Shown in pieces: positions 54,161-64,000 of a DNA stretch of 64,000 nt. The stretch is from Winogradskyella schleiferi. GTDB taxonomy: Bacteria > Bacteroidota > Bacteroidia > Flavobacteriales > Flavobacteriaceae. The notes below the pieces were generated by a model, which ran no database searches, was not told the origin of the DNA, and saw only the letters and a program-made list of their open reading frames with translations. Each line of letters opens with the position of its first letter. Position 1 is the stretch's first letter. The stretch covers positions 806,001 to 870,000 of the forward strand of contig NZ_CP053351.1 in the NCBI RefSeq assembly GCF_013394655.1, given 5' to 3'. The position numbers were made by a program, and so were the translations under genes.

Positions 54161-55825
54161 ATGTGCGGAATAGTATGTGCGTTTGATATAAAACAAAAAG
54201 TTGAAGACTTAAGACCTCAGGTTTTAGAAATGGCAAAATCCATTCGTCATCGTGGACCAGATTGGAGCGGAATTTATAGTGATGATAAAGTGGTAATGGC
54301 TCACGAACGTTTAGCAATTGTTGATCCTGCTTCTGGAAAACAACCTTTATTGAGTCCTGATAAGAAATTAATCTTAGCAGCTAATGGTGAAATCTATAAC
54401 CATCGTGCTATTAGAAAGCAGTTTGAAGGCAAATACGATTTTCAGACTGAAAGTGATTGTGAGGTTATTTTAGCTTTATATCAAGAAAAAGGTGTAGATT
54501 TTGTAGATGATATGAATGGTATTTTCGGATTCGCGATTTACGACGTTGAAAAAGATGAATATTTTATCGCTAGAGACCACATGGGAATTATTCCTTTATA
54601 CATCGGTTGGGATAAAAACGGCACCTTTTATGTGGCTTCAGAATTGAAAGCTTTGGAAGGTATATGTACTAAAATTCAATTATTTCCTCCAGGACATTAT
54701 ATGTCTAGTAAAGATGGCGAATTTGTAAAATGGTATAAACGCGATTGGACAGAATACGATGCCGTAAAAGATAACGAAACAAGTATTGCAGAAGTAAAGC
54801 AAGCACTTGAAGATGCGGTACACAGACAATTAATGAGTGATGTGCCTTATGGTGTTTTATTGTCTGGTGGATTAGATTCTTCAGTAACTTCGGCTATTGC
54901 TAAAAAATATGCACAAAAACGAATAGAGTCAGATGATACTACTGATGCGTGGTGGCCACAATTGCACTCGTTTTCTGTAGGATTGGAAGGGTCTCCAGAT
55001 TTAGCTGCGGCTAAAAAAGTAGCGGATCATATTGGTACGGTTCATCATGAAATAAAATTCACCATCCAAGAAGGGTTGGATGCTATAAAAGATGTCATCT
55101 ATAACATCGAGACTTACGATATTACAACGATTCGTTCTTCAACACCAATGTATTTAATGGCACGAGTTATTAAATCCATGGGAATTAAAATGGTATTGTC
55201 TGGTGAAGGCGCCGACGAGATCTTTGGTGGTTATTTATATTTCCATAAGGCGCCAAATGCAAGGGAATTTCATGAAGAAACGGTTCGTAAATTGGATAAG
55301 TTACATATGTATGATTGTTTGAGAGCTAACAAAAGTTTAGCGGCTTGGGGCATTGAAGGGCGTGTGCCATTTTTAGACAAAGAATTTATGGATGTGGCCA
55401 TGCGTATCAATCCAAAAGATAAAATGATCAATGGCGAACGCATGGAAAAATGGGTCGTACGTAAAGCCTTTGAAGACATGATTCCAGAAAGCGTAGCCTG
55501 GAGACAAAAAGAACAATTTTCTGATGGTGTAGGATACAGTTGGATAGACACTTTAAAAGAGTTGGTTGCAGAAGAAGTAACCGACGAACAACTGGCGAAT
55601 GCTAAGTTCCGATACCCAATTAATACACCTCTAAACAAAGAAGAGTATTATTACCGATCTATTTTTGAAGGTCATTTTCCAAGTGATGCGGCTGCTTTGA
55701 GTGTACCACAGGAAGCAAGTGTAGCTTGTAGTACAGCAACGGCATTAGAATGGGATGAGGCTTTTAAGAACATGAATGATCCAAGTGGTAGAGCAGTAGC
55801 TAAAGTGCATGATAAAGCGTATTAG
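54161..55825 (+). CDS. asnB: Asparagine synthase (glutamine-hydrolysing)
   Basis: Makes asparagine from aspartate, glutamine and ATP. The 554-residue protein has the N-terminal glutaminase domain with nucleophile Cys2 (MCGIVCAFD), SIRHRGPDWSGI and ANGEIYNHRAIRK. The synthetase domain carries the ATP loop LLSGGLDSSVTSAIA and VLSGEGADEIFGGYLYFH. The C-terminus is complete. A strong hairpin follows the stop. Upstream 275 bases hold no visible gene. Confidence 0.97.
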   Translation: MCGIVCAFDIKQKVEDLRPQVLEMAKSIRHRGPDWSGIYSDDKVVMAHERLAIVDPASGKQPLLSPDKKLILAANGEIYNHRAIRKQFEGKYDFQTESDCEVILALYQEKGVDFVDDMNGIFGFAIYDVEKDEYFIARDHMGIIPLYIGWDKNGTFYVASELKALEGICTKIQLFPPGHYMSSKDGEFVKWYKRDWTEYDAVKDNETSIAEVKQALEDAVHRQLMSDVPYGVLLSGGLDSSVTSAIAKKYAQKRIESDDTTDAWWPQLHSFSVGLEGSPDLAAAKKVADHIGTVHHEIKFTIQEGLDAIKDVIYNIETYDITTIRSSTPMYLMARVIKSMGIKMVLSGEGADEIFGGYLYFHKAPNAREFHEETVRKLDKLHMYDCLRANKSLAAWGIEGRVPFLDKEFMDVAMRINPKDKMINGERMEKWVVRKAFEDMIPESVAWRQKEQFSDGVGYSWIDTLKELVAEEVTDEQLANAKFRYPINTPLNKEEYYYRSIFEGHFPSDAAALSVPQEASVACSTATALEWDEAFKNMNDPSGRAVAKVHDKAY

Positions 55826-55875
55826 ATAAACGATAAAAAAGCTTTTTAATGTCCTATAATTTAAAACGAAAACAT

Positions 55876-55906
55876 CAAAATCTCGCTTCTGCGAGATTTT
55901 GTATTT
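55876..55906 (+). terminator. Terminator after asnB
   Basis: A perfect 11-bp stem CAAAATCTCGC / GCGAGATTTTG (55876-55886 with 55891-55901) with a TTCT loop, followed by TATTTT. Confidence 0.85.
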
Positions 55907-56053
55907 TAAACATGTTTTTTTTAGATTAAAAAATCATCAAAATCAATTTTAAACCACTTTTTAGACGTTTTAAGCCACTTTTAAGTAATTAACAAATGTT
56001 GATAATTATCAGCTTCAAACGGTAAAAAGCTTTCAGGAAGCACTTTAAAATCG

Positions 56054-56061
56054 TATATTTG
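56054..56061 (+). promoter_or_regulatory. Candidate -7 box for gyrB
   Basis: TATATTTG fits TAnnTTTG, 71 bases before the gyrB ATG. The -33 position lacks a clear TTG. Confidence 0.45.
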
Positions 56062-56070
56062 TTAGTATTC

Positions 56071-56098
56071 AAAAATGATACACTAGTGTCATTTTTTT
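56071..56098 (+). promoter_or_regulatory. Terminator-like hairpin in the gyrB leader
   Basis: AAAAATG (7 bp) and ACA pair with TGT and CATTTTT around a CTAG loop, with a 2-base bulge, followed by T residues up to 56098. It starts right after the likely transcription start, so it could attenuate gyrB transcription. Confidence 0.5.
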
Positions 56099-56117
56099 AT
56101 GCCTTAAATCGAACTAA

Positions 56118-58082
<1,965 letters not shown>

Positions 58083-58105
58083 TTAGGCATTTTTAATAAG
58101 TAATA

Positions 58106-58141
58106 AAAGGCAATTACATTATTATGTAGTTGCTTTTTTTT
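58106..58141 (+). terminator. Terminator after gyrB
   Basis: The arms GCAATTACAT (58110-58119) and ATGTAGTTGC (58124-58133) form a 10-bp stem with one G-T pair and are followed by eight T residues. Confidence 0.88.
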
Positions 58142-58204
58142 GATCCAATCTCACGATAAAATGCAATAAAAAACGATAAAATACCGTTTATATGCATATT
58201 TTAA

Positions 58205-58212
58205 TATATTTG
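58205..58212 (+). promoter_or_regulatory. Candidate -7 box before the DUF6588 gene
   Basis: TATATTTG, 25 bases before the ATG at 58238. No clear TTG at the -33 distance. Confidence 0.45.
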
Positions 58213-58237
58213 CTATAACAACTATAATCTTAGCCTC

Positions 58238-59254
58238 ATGAAAAAACTAGCTTTTTTAACAATCCTATGTTTTGCAACTATAGTATCCAAAGCACAAAAC
58301 GATATCGATGTATTGCTTGCAGGTGGTATTGAAGATGCAAAGCGTTTTACAAATGATTATTTAGCTCCAGGTACCAATGGATTAATGCATAGTATGAATG
58401 CCAATTGGTTTAATTCCGCCAAAGTCAAACCTTTGGGAGGATTTGAAATTTCAATAATAGCTAATGCGTCTATGGTTAAGGATGAGCATAAAATGTTTAA
58501 TTTAAACACTGAAGACTATACTAATGTAGAGTTCGCTCAAGGGCCAAGTTCACAGATGGTCTCTTCCGTATTAGGCGAAAATAATCCAGCAATATTTGTT
58601 GAAGTGGAATATGATGATATCATATTTGGAAGTCAAACCGCTACCATAGAATTACCAGAAGGAATCGGTTCTGGAAGTGCCAATTTATTGCCTACGGCTT
58701 TTTTACAAGGCGCATTGGGCATTAGCAGTGGCCTGGAACTAAAGGCACGATTTGTTCCAAAAGTGGAAAACGACGATGTAAGTTTAAGCATGTATGGTGC
58801 GGGTTTACAGATGGAATTTACAGAATGGATTCCTGTAAATAATCTATTTCCCGTCGCTATTTCAGGCGTAGTTGCCTATACGCATACAGATGGATCCTAT
58901 AATCTTACAGAATCTTCTGGTATAGAAGGGGAAAATCAACGCTTAGAGAATGATACCAATACATGGTTGTTTCAAGTATTGGCTTCAACCAAATTACCAG
59001 TCATTAATTTTTATGGAGGCGTAGGTTATATTAAAGGAAAATCAGAATCCGATTTATTGGGAAATTATAGAGTAACCGACGGCCTTTTAACTACACAGAC
59101 TATTGTCGATCCTTTTTCAGTCTCTAGCGAAGTATCTGCGGTAAGAGCAACGATCGGTACAAAATTAAAATTAGGATTCTTTAGATTGAATGCGGAGTAT
59201 CATCTATCAGAATTTAATGCCTTTTCAGTAGGTCTCAACTTTGGATTTAGATAA
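58238..59254 (+). CDS. DUF6588-type outer-membrane protein
   Basis: A 338-residue protein with a signal peptide (ending VSKAQ). NDIDVLLAGGIEDAKRFTNDYLAPGTNGLMH at the start and many amphipathic strands (GLELKARFVPKV, LGFFRLNAEYHLSEF) point to a beta-barrel of the DUF6588 group. It ends in FNFGFR-like residues (SVGLNFGFR). The function is unknown; relatives are common in flavobacteria. Confidence 0.75.
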   Translation: MKKLAFLTILCFATIVSKAQNDIDVLLAGGIEDAKRFTNDYLAPGTNGLMHSMNANWFNSAKVKPLGGFEISIIANASMVKDEHKMFNLNTEDYTNVEFAQGPSSQMVSSVLGENNPAIFVEVEYDDIIFGSQTATIELPEGIGSGSANLLPTAFLQGALGISSGLELKARFVPKVENDDVSLSMYGAGLQMEFTEWIPVNNLFPVAISGVVAYTHTDGSYNLTESSGIEGENQRLENDTNTWLFQVLASTKLPVINFYGGVGYIKGKSESDLLGNYRVTDGLLTTQTIVDPFSVSSEVSAVRATIGTKLKLGFFRLNAEYHLSEFNAFSVGLNFGFR

Positions 59255-59332
59255 GATTTATTTAAGTTTTAAATTCATATAAAAGTACAAGATTTACTCT
59301 TGTGCTTTCTTCGTTTACAGCAATTTTATTCG

Positions 59333-59340
59333 TAAATTTG
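59333..59340 (+). promoter_or_regulatory. Candidate -7 box for mdh
   Basis: TAAATTTG fits TAnnTTTG, 122 bases before the mdh ATG. The -33 element is unclear. Confidence 0.35.
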
Positions 59341-59462
59341 TAATCGTTTTTAACACGTAGTTTCATATTAAAAAACACATATAATTTTGGAATAGGCTTA
59401 CGTACTTTTATATAGAGTTTTGGGCGAATTCCATTTAACATTAATTTAAAATAATCAAACAA

Positions 59463-60389
59463 ATGAAAGTAACCGTAGTTGGCGCAGGTGCAGTAGGCGC
59501 AAGTTGTGCAGAGTATATAGCAATTAAGAACTTTGCTTCGGAAGTTGTAATCTTGGATATCAAGGAAGGTTATGCAGAAGGAAAGGCAATGGACTTAATG
59601 CAGTGCGCATCCTTAAATGGATTTGACACTAAAATTACAGGAAGTACGAACGATTATTCCAAAACCGCGAACAGTGATATTTGTGTCATTACCTCTGGTA
59701 TTCCTCGTAAACCGGGAATGACGCGTGAAGAGTTAATTGGTATTAACGCAGGTATCGTAAAAACAGTATCTTCAAGCTTAGTGGAGCATTCTCCAAACAC
59801 CATCATCATTGTGGTAAGTAATCCAATGGATACAATGACCTATTTGGTTCATAAGACAACAGGCTTGGCAAAACACAGAATTATAGGAATGGGAGGCGCA
59901 TTGGATTCCGCACGTTTTAAGTACAGATTGGCAGAAGCGTTAGAAGCGCCAATTAGTGATGTGGACGGTATGGTAATTGGTGGACATAGTGATACAGGTA
60001 TGGTGCCCTTAATTTCCCATGCGACACGAAACAGTATTAAAGTTTCTGAGTTTTTATCAGAAGAGCGCTTAAACCAAGTGGCGGAAGATACTAAAGTTGG
60101 TGGTGCAACCTTGACCAAATTATTGGGAACTTCAGCTTGGTATGCGCCTGGAGCAGCTGTTAGTGGCTTAGTGCAGGCAATTGCATGCGATCAAAAGAAG
60201 ATGTATCCATGTTCTACTTTATTGAACGGTGAATACGGTCTTAGCGACTTATGTATTGGTGTTCCAGTCATTTTAGGTAGAAAAGGTATCGAGAAGATTG
60301 TAGATGTTCCTTTAAGTGCTGCTGAAAAAGAACATATGCAAGCAAGTGCAGAAGGTGTTAAGAAAACTAATGGCTTATTGGAATTGTAA
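59463..60389 (+). CDS. mdh: Malate dehydrogenase
   Basis: Oxidises malate to oxaloacetate with NAD in the TCA cycle. The 308-residue protein is of the lactate-dehydrogenase-like type. It has the Rossmann motif VVGAGAVGASCAEYIA and NAD-binding Asp (VVILDIKEG). The substrate Arg loop is GIPRKPGMTREELI, and VSNPMDTMTYLV follows. The catalytic Asp/His region is SARFKYRLAEAL and VIGGHSDTGMVPL. It works with gltA at 5.4 kb. Confidence 0.97.
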   Translation: MKVTVVGAGAVGASCAEYIAIKNFASEVVILDIKEGYAEGKAMDLMQCASLNGFDTKITGSTNDYSKTANSDICVITSGIPRKPGMTREELIGINAGIVKTVSSSLVEHSPNTIIIVVSNPMDTMTYLVHKTTGLAKHRIIGMGGALDSARFKYRLAEALEAPISDVDGMVIGGHSDTGMVPLISHATRNSIKVSEFLSEERLNQVAEDTKVGGATLTKLLGTSAWYAPGAAVSGLVQAIACDQKKMYPCSTLLNGEYGLSDLCIGVPVILGRKGIEKIVDVPLSAAEKEHMQASAEGVKKTNGLLEL

Positions 60390-60405
60390 AACTTTTTTTC
60401 AATAT

Positions 60406-60442
60406 AAAAAAAGGGGGTTGTTGTCAAACAAGCCTCTTTTTT
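60406..60442 (+). terminator. Terminator after mdh
   Basis: The arms around AAAAAAGGGGGTTG and CAAGCCTCTTTTTT pair with one mismatch and one G-T pair and end in a T run, shortly after the mdh stop. Confidence 0.7.
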
Positions 60443-60499
60443 ATTTTAAAGATTTTTATGTCCTCAAAACTGTAAATGTTATGATTTTAACCTTAAAAG

Positions 60500-61603
60500 A
60501 TGCCTTATATAAACTCTTTTAACCATTATAGAGCGTTAGCCATAGTGCTGATTGTTGCAGCTCATTCCAGAACCATGGCAGATTTAGGTTCTAGCACTTT
60601 CATTAATAAATTTATCATTAATGGTATTGCCGGAGCAACTATGAATTTTACGTTTATTTCGGGTTTCTTGTTCTATATCGTGATATATAAGCGATTTGAA
60701 TATTCAGTTTATGTGAAAAACAAGTTTAATCAATTATTAAAACCGTATTTAGTCTTATCTGTTATACCCATTGTGATAAGTATATTAACATTACCTAATT
60801 TTTGGGATCATTCATTTACATTATCAATACTAGGGCATCATCCATTTGTGTCTGGTTCGATATCTGTTTTGAAATACCTAGTTAGTGGTGCGCACGTAAT
60901 AGCATATTGGTATATACCTTTTGCATTGCTAATGGCATTGATGTCTCCTTTACATATTGCATTTATAAAACTCTTAAATCATAAGTGGCAAATTATAATC
61001 TTTTTAGTGTTTTTAATAATCGCATCCATAGTTCATCGTCCACATACGCGTTCAGATGTTTTTCAGAGTGTTCACACCTTAATATATTTTACGCCATCTT
61101 TTTTATTCGGAATTGTTTGTGCTATTCATAGAGAGAAAATATATGCTAAGTTAAAAGGAAAGGAAGTGTATTTATTGGCTGCTGCCATTTTCTTTATTTT
61201 GTTGCAACTTTATTTTGGAGATGTGGGTCTTTATAGTAAAAGTGACATATTCTCCTATAATGGATTCGATCTATTAGCATTTAAAATGGTTTTTTTATGT
61301 CTGTTTTTGATGGTATGGTTACATAGATTTGAACATATTAAAAATACTTGGATTACTATTTTAGCAAACACGAGTTTTGCCATTTTTTTTCTTCATGTTT
61401 ACATTCTAAGGGGTATTACCTTAACCAGGAGTTATTTTAAAATAGAGTTTGAAAATTATAATTTGCTCATATACGTTATAATGATTACTTTCATTACTTT
61501 GTTGAGTGCACTAATTGCGGTCATAGTAAATAAAATTCTACCTAAATATTCTTTGGTTTTAGTAGGTTATGGGAAAAAAAAGAAACGTTTAATGACAAAT
61601 TAA
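60500..61603 (+). CDS. Acyltransferase 3-family membrane protein
   Basis: A 367-residue polytopic protein with about ten helices. The opening INSFNHYRALAIVLIVAAHS holds the Arg and His of the acyltransferase 3 family. It likely transfers an acyl group to a surface polymer or lipid; no polysaccharide genes are nearby. The ORF is AT-rich like its neighbours. It is a separate, non-MBOAT acyl-transferase family from the gene at 22.4 kb. Confidence 0.85.
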   Translation: MPYINSFNHYRALAIVLIVAAHSRTMADLGSSTFINKFIINGIAGATMNFTFISGFLFYIVIYKRFEYSVYVKNKFNQLLKPYLVLSVIPIVISILTLPNFWDHSFTLSILGHHPFVSGSISVLKYLVSGAHVIAYWYIPFALLMALMSPLHIAFIKLLNHKWQIIIFLVFLIIASIVHRPHTRSDVFQSVHTLIYFTPSFLFGIVCAIHREKIYAKLKGKEVYLLAAAIFFILLQLYFGDVGLYSKSDIFSYNGFDLLAFKMVFLCLFLMVWLHRFEHIKNTWITILANTSFAIFFLHVYILRGITLTRSYFKIEFENYNLLIYVIMITFITLLSALIAVIVNKILPKYSLVLVGYGKKKKRLMTN

Positions 61604-61679
61604 ACAATGACAAGAAACCATGCTGACCTAATTATTGGTAAGGTATTTGTCTTAATAATAATTATAAATAAATAAAAAC

Positions 61680-62336
61680 ATGAAAAAAATATTAATTCTA
61701 AGTATTGCATTGCTATTAAGTCTTATGATAAATGCACAAGAGAAAATTGAAGTAGGTATTATGACCTTGACACAAACCATATCTAGTGATAATGAGCAAA
61801 TGAATACGCAGCTGAAAAGTATGGGCGAGACCAATTCCACATCGTACTTTAAAGGCGATAAAGCTAGAAATGAAACCAGTAACCCAATGTCTGGGGATAT
61901 CACCATGATTATTGATGGTTCTACCAAACAAATGCTAATGTTGATGGAAAATCCTTATCAAGGAAAGAAATATACAATGCAATCTATTGAGCCAAATAAG
62001 GAAGATTTGGAGGACGTTACCGTAAAAATAGGGGACGAAACCAAAACCATCCTTGGTTATGAATGTCAACAAATAATTGTTACTTTGAAACAAAATGGGC
62101 AAGACATGGATATGCAAATGTTTGTAACAGATAAAATTTCTGCAATTAGTCCAAATACAACGGCTATGGGAGATAAGGTAGAAGGATTTCCGCTGTATTT
62201 CACAATGACAACGAATCAAATGGGAGTAACTATGACCGTGAGTAGTGAGGTTATAAGTATAGAACAAGTAGATGTACCAGATGAGAAGTTTGATATGACT
62301 CCTCCAGAAGGATATACAAAGATGGAAGGCATGTAA
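61680..62336 (+). CDS. Exported DUF4412-like protein
   Basis: A 218-residue protein with a signal peptide (ending MINAQE). TSYFKGDKARNETSNPMSGDI, MIIDGSTKQMLMLMENP and ILGYECQQIIVTLK give the DUF4412 pattern. Methionine is unusually frequent (about 20 residues). The function is unknown. A terminator follows. Confidence 0.75.
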   Translation: MKKILILSIALLLSLMINAQEKIEVGIMTLTQTISSDNEQMNTQLKSMGETNSTSYFKGDKARNETSNPMSGDITMIIDGSTKQMLMLMENPYQGKKYTMQSIEPNKEDLEDVTVKIGDETKTILGYECQQIIVTLKQNGQDMDMQMFVTDKISAISPNTTAMGDKVEGFPLYFTMTTNQMGVTMTVSSEVISIEQVDVPDEKFDMTPPEGYTKMEGM

Positions 62337-62375
62337 AGTGGCCTTGTTGTTTAAACAAAATATATATACTATTGG

Positions 62376-62409
62376 AAATACTCTCGTATGCTGACGAGGG
62401 TATTTTTTT
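62376..62409 (+). terminator. Terminator after the DUF4412 gene
   Basis: The 12-bp arms AAATACTCTCGT (62376-62387) and ACGAGGGTATTT (62394-62405) have one G-T pair and a T run. Confidence 0.85.
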
Positions 62410-62445
62410 GTAACTTTTCTACCCTATTAAATCCTTAACTGAATC

Positions 62446-62805
62446 GTGAAGAAGAAAAAAATATTGGCGCTATTATTATTTGTTATAGTTGGTCAACTCG
62501 TAGCTTTTACGCTTTGTTATTTTACCGACTTAAAATATTCTTTCTTTTATGTGCCAGCTTTGGGAGGTTCATTAGTGAGCTTTATTTTTGGATATAAACC
62601 TGATCTTGACTCTATAAAAAGCCACAAACTATTACTGGCCTTATTATTATTTGTTGTAGTTGGTCAACTCGTAACTTTTACGTTTTGTTATTTTACCGAA
62701 TTAAAATATTCTTTCTTTTATGTGCCAGCTTTGGTGGGTTCATTGGTGGGTTTTATTTTTGGATATAAAGGCAATGTTGACTCTGTAGAAAGTCAGAAAT
62801 TATAA
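62446..62805 (+). CDS. Small membrane protein with tandem internal duplication
   Basis: A 119-residue protein starting at a GTG. It consists of two nearly identical 57-residue halves, each with two membrane helices: LLLFVIVGQLVAFTLCYF and YVPALGGSLVSFIFGYK, then LLLFVVVGQLVTFTFCYF and YVPALVGSLVGFIFGYK. The DNA is also duplicated with a 171-bp period. No family is recognised. The start could be at another codon. Confidence 0.7.
   Translation: MKKKKILALLLFVIVGQLVAFTLCYFTDLKYSFFYVPALGGSLVSFIFGYKPDLDSIKSHKLLLALLLFVVVGQLVTFTFCYFTELKYSFFYVPALVGSLVGFIFGYKGNVDSVESQKL
62467..62805 (+). repeat. 171-bp tandem duplication inside the membrane protein gene
   Basis: Two copies offset by 171 bases (57 codons) are nearly identical at DNA level, pointing to a recent duplication. 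Confidence 0.85.
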
Positions 62806-62893
62806 ATGCTCTAGAAGAGACATTCAGAATAAGGATTAAATTCAACTATCCAAGAGTTTGTGTTTATATGAAATATAGATAATTAGATTTTTA

Positions 62894-62916
62894 GCCTGCC
62901 TGTTCGGCAGACAGGC
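62894..62916. repeat. GC-rich palindrome (GCCTGCCTG/CAGACAGGC)
   Basis: A 9-bp stem with one C-A mismatch and a TTCGG loop in an otherwise AT-rich spacer. It resembles a REP-like dispersed palindrome seen in other flavobacterial genomes (from memory). Confidence 0.6.
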
Positions 62917-62942
62917 GCACAAAATGACATTAGAGTATACTT

Positions 62943-62972
62943 TTGAGACACTCTTTTTTTTACCTATATTTG
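62943..62972 (+). promoter_or_regulatory. Leaderless promoter TTG-N19-TATATTTG
   Basis: TTG at 62943-62945, 19 bases, then TATATTTG at 62965-62972. The ATG at 62977 follows the -7 box by 4 bases, so the mRNA would start at or next to the start codon. Confidence 0.75.
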
Positions 62973-62976
62973 CCGC

Positions 62977-63588
62977 ATGAAAACCAAACTGCATTTTGGG
63001 ATAATAGTGATACTCTTGGCGTTTTTAGGAACGTTTATAGAGCAAACAACGCTACCAAATCAGCAGATTGTAATTCAGTTTTCGGATAAAGCTGTTACAG
63101 CTGAAGATACCGAAAATGCTATTGAAGCGATTCAAAATAAACTACAAAGCATTGGTGTTTCCCAAATTCAAATAGGTCAAACTGAAAATGGTCAATTTAG
63201 AATAACCTATCATAGCGATGCTGAGGTTTCACATATTCAAGCGGTACTTTTTAAATCTGAAAATTTCAAAATAGCATACGAGGATTCTAAAAATCCTTCA
63301 GATCGACTTCCCGAGAACCAAAGTTCAAATGACTACGAACTTAATATTTCTGAAATTAAGACGAGTAGTAAAGTTAATTGGGATTTCAATAGTGTTCAAA
63401 TTACCGAGATCAATCAAAAAACCGATCACTCCAACCCAACTAAAGTCGATTATTCAGGAGTTCAAATTCATACAAAACAAAGCAACAACATCATAAATGT
63501 TGCACTTTTAGCTAATAATACAGTTGCCATTGCAATTGATAATATTTCCTATAAGATTCCTGAAGTTAGGGCAGGACCAACTTTATAA
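62977..63588 (+). CDS. Short exported protein with SecD P1-like pattern, next to secDF
   Basis: A 203-residue protein with an N-terminal hydrophobic segment (IIVILLAFLGTFIEQ) that is a signal anchor. Residues 30-90 (QQIVIQFSDKAVTAEDTENA, then AIEAIQNKLQSIGVSQIQIG and TENGQFRITYHSDAE) follow the strand-helix-strand pattern of the SecD periplasmic P1 head, where a long helix precedes an IGV-type turn. The rest is beta-rich. It lies 181 bases before secDF on the same strand. I do not recognise a named family; the SecD resemblance is an inference. Confidence 0.6.
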   Translation: MKTKLHFGIIVILLAFLGTFIEQTTLPNQQIVIQFSDKAVTAEDTENAIEAIQNKLQSIGVSQIQIGQTENGQFRITYHSDAEVSHIQAVLFKSENFKIAYEDSKNPSDRLPENQSSNDYELNISEIKTSSKVNWDFNSVQITEINQKTDHSNPTKVDYSGVQIHTKQSNNIINVALLANNTVAIAIDNISYKIPEVRAGPTL

Positions 63589-63676
63589 AAAGGATTATTT
63601 AAATCTGAAATAATTCTTACTTCAACATTAAAGCTTTTATCAATCAAAAAGCTAAAAATCAAATTCATAAAAAACA

Positions 63677-63707
63677 TTGTCGGGTTATAGCGTAAACTAT
63701 ATATTTG
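63677..63707 (+). promoter_or_regulatory. secDF promoter (TTG-N20-TATATTTG)
   Basis: TTG at 63677-63679, a 20-base spacer and TATATTTG at 63700-63707. The ATG at 63770 is about 56 bases after the predicted start of transcription. Confidence 0.75.
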
Positions 63708-63715
63708 CGCGCCAG

Positions 63716-63733
63716 TTCCGATAGCTATCGGAA
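63716..63733. repeat. Perfect 18-bp palindrome at the secDF mRNA start
   Basis: TTCCGATAGCTATCGGAA is self-complementary over its full length and lies directly after the predicted transcription start. A degenerate copy is at 50313-50333. It may be a dispersed repeat or an operator. Confidence 0.7.
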
Positions 63734-63769
63734 TCAACTAAATATTCGACATTAAATAAAATAATCACA

Positions 63770-64000
63770 ATGCAAAACAAAGGAATAATTAAGCTTTTTG
63801 CGCTTTTATTTGGTTTGGTAAGTATTTACCAATTATCATTTACGTTTAAAGCCAATCAAATTGAGGATACTGCCGAACAGGCAGCAGTTGCCAAAATCCC
63901 AGAAACCGAAGAGGATTACCAGTCTAAGCGAAACCTAGAGGAAGTACGTTACTTAGATTCTTTAAAAACCACTAAAATACAAGACGGCGAAAAATTTGAG
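63770..64000 (+). CDS. secDF: Protein translocase SecDF, N-terminal part (partial)
   Basis: The first 77 codons of the fused SecD-SecF protein, which uses the proton gradient to help move proteins across the inner membrane with SecYEG. MQNKGIIKLFALLFGLVSIYQL is the first membrane helix and matches flavobacterial SecDF starts. The following Asp/Glu-rich stretch (EDTAEQAAVAKIPETEEDYQ) is also typical. The rest of this roughly 1000-residue protein lies beyond the window. Confidence 0.85.
   Translation, partial: MQNKGIIKLFALLFGLVSIYQLSFTFKANQIEDTAEQAAVAKIPETEEDYQSKRNLEEVRYLDSLKTTKIQDGEKFE

Noticed and set aside
62894..62916. GC-rich palindrome as a transcription terminator
   Set aside because: There is no T run after the stem and it lies about 90 bases past the previous stop. 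A dispersed REP-like repeat is more likely.

Overview
The window is a stretch of chromosome from a low-GC member of the Bacteroidota, almost certainly a marine Flavobacteriaceae (Winogradskyella/Psychroserpens-like; the genus is a guess). The evidence is the AT-rich sequence, a type IX secretion sorting tail, a FecI/FecR/TonB-receptor unit, a fused SecDF, flavobacterial TTG-N19/20-TAnnTTTG promoters, and several families typical of this group (DUF6588, DUF2911, CtlX, RLAN-type RimK proteins). No rRNA, tRNA or CRISPR array was seen.

Layout. 1-7.7 kb: the end of carA, then enolase with a structured leader, a large LRR protein exported by T9SS, a DUF481 outer-membrane protein, citrate synthase and a DDAH-like hydrolase. 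7.77-9.09 kb: the first IS3-family copy. 9.2-14.0 kb (minus strand): a membrane-biogenesis block of acyl-CoA-binding protein, psd, cdsA, a LUD protein, ftsH and rsfS. 14.1-16.8 kb: birA, an SRPBCC protein, pyrE and a Nudix hydrolase. 16.9-20.3 kb (minus): a tight RimK-like ATP-grasp / GCS2 ligase / N-formylglutamate amidohydrolase operon, a candidate pathway for an unknown small peptide. 20.5-23.8 kb (minus): an MBOAT acyltransferase, an SGNH-like partner and a DUF4259/Imm26-like protein, with only 2 bp between genes. 24-33.3 kb: M14 peptidase, ctlX, a TPR histidine kinase, argS and a carboxypeptidase-like-domain protein.

33.4-42.9 kb is an ECF sigma / FecR anti-sigma / TonB receptor / PagL-like / DinB unit. 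It is split by the second IS3-family copy, which sits between the sigma and anti-sigma genes. A large acidic lipoprotein gene diverges from the sigma gene. 43-50.2 kb: a HerA-like ATPase, small lipoprotein, cupin, alpha/beta hydrolase, rluF, a SnoaL-like protein, a VOC protein, a TIGR02206 membrane protein and folD. 50.2-53.9 kb: a four-helix-bundle gene between inverted repeats, ffh, queE and a DUF2911 protein. 54-64 kb: asnB, gyrB, a DUF6588 protein, mdh, an acyltransferase, a DUF4412 protein, a small internally duplicated membrane protein, a short exported protein, and the start of secDF.

The most unusual signal is in the spacers. Seven-base tandem arrays with different unit sequences (AGATTCA, TTCTAAA, TCACGAC, CACTTTA, AAGTTCA, TCAGTCC) recur. 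Three of them begin at, inside or a few bases after stop codons. Degenerate elements built on ACTG/CAGT words with roughly 7-nt spacing appear elsewhere. Both IS copies landed in such arrays, each with a 3-bp target duplication. The other candidates for undescribed biology are the ATP-grasp/GCS2/amidohydrolase operon, the MBOAT/SGNH/DUF4259-Imm26 operon, and the short SecD-like protein next to secDF.
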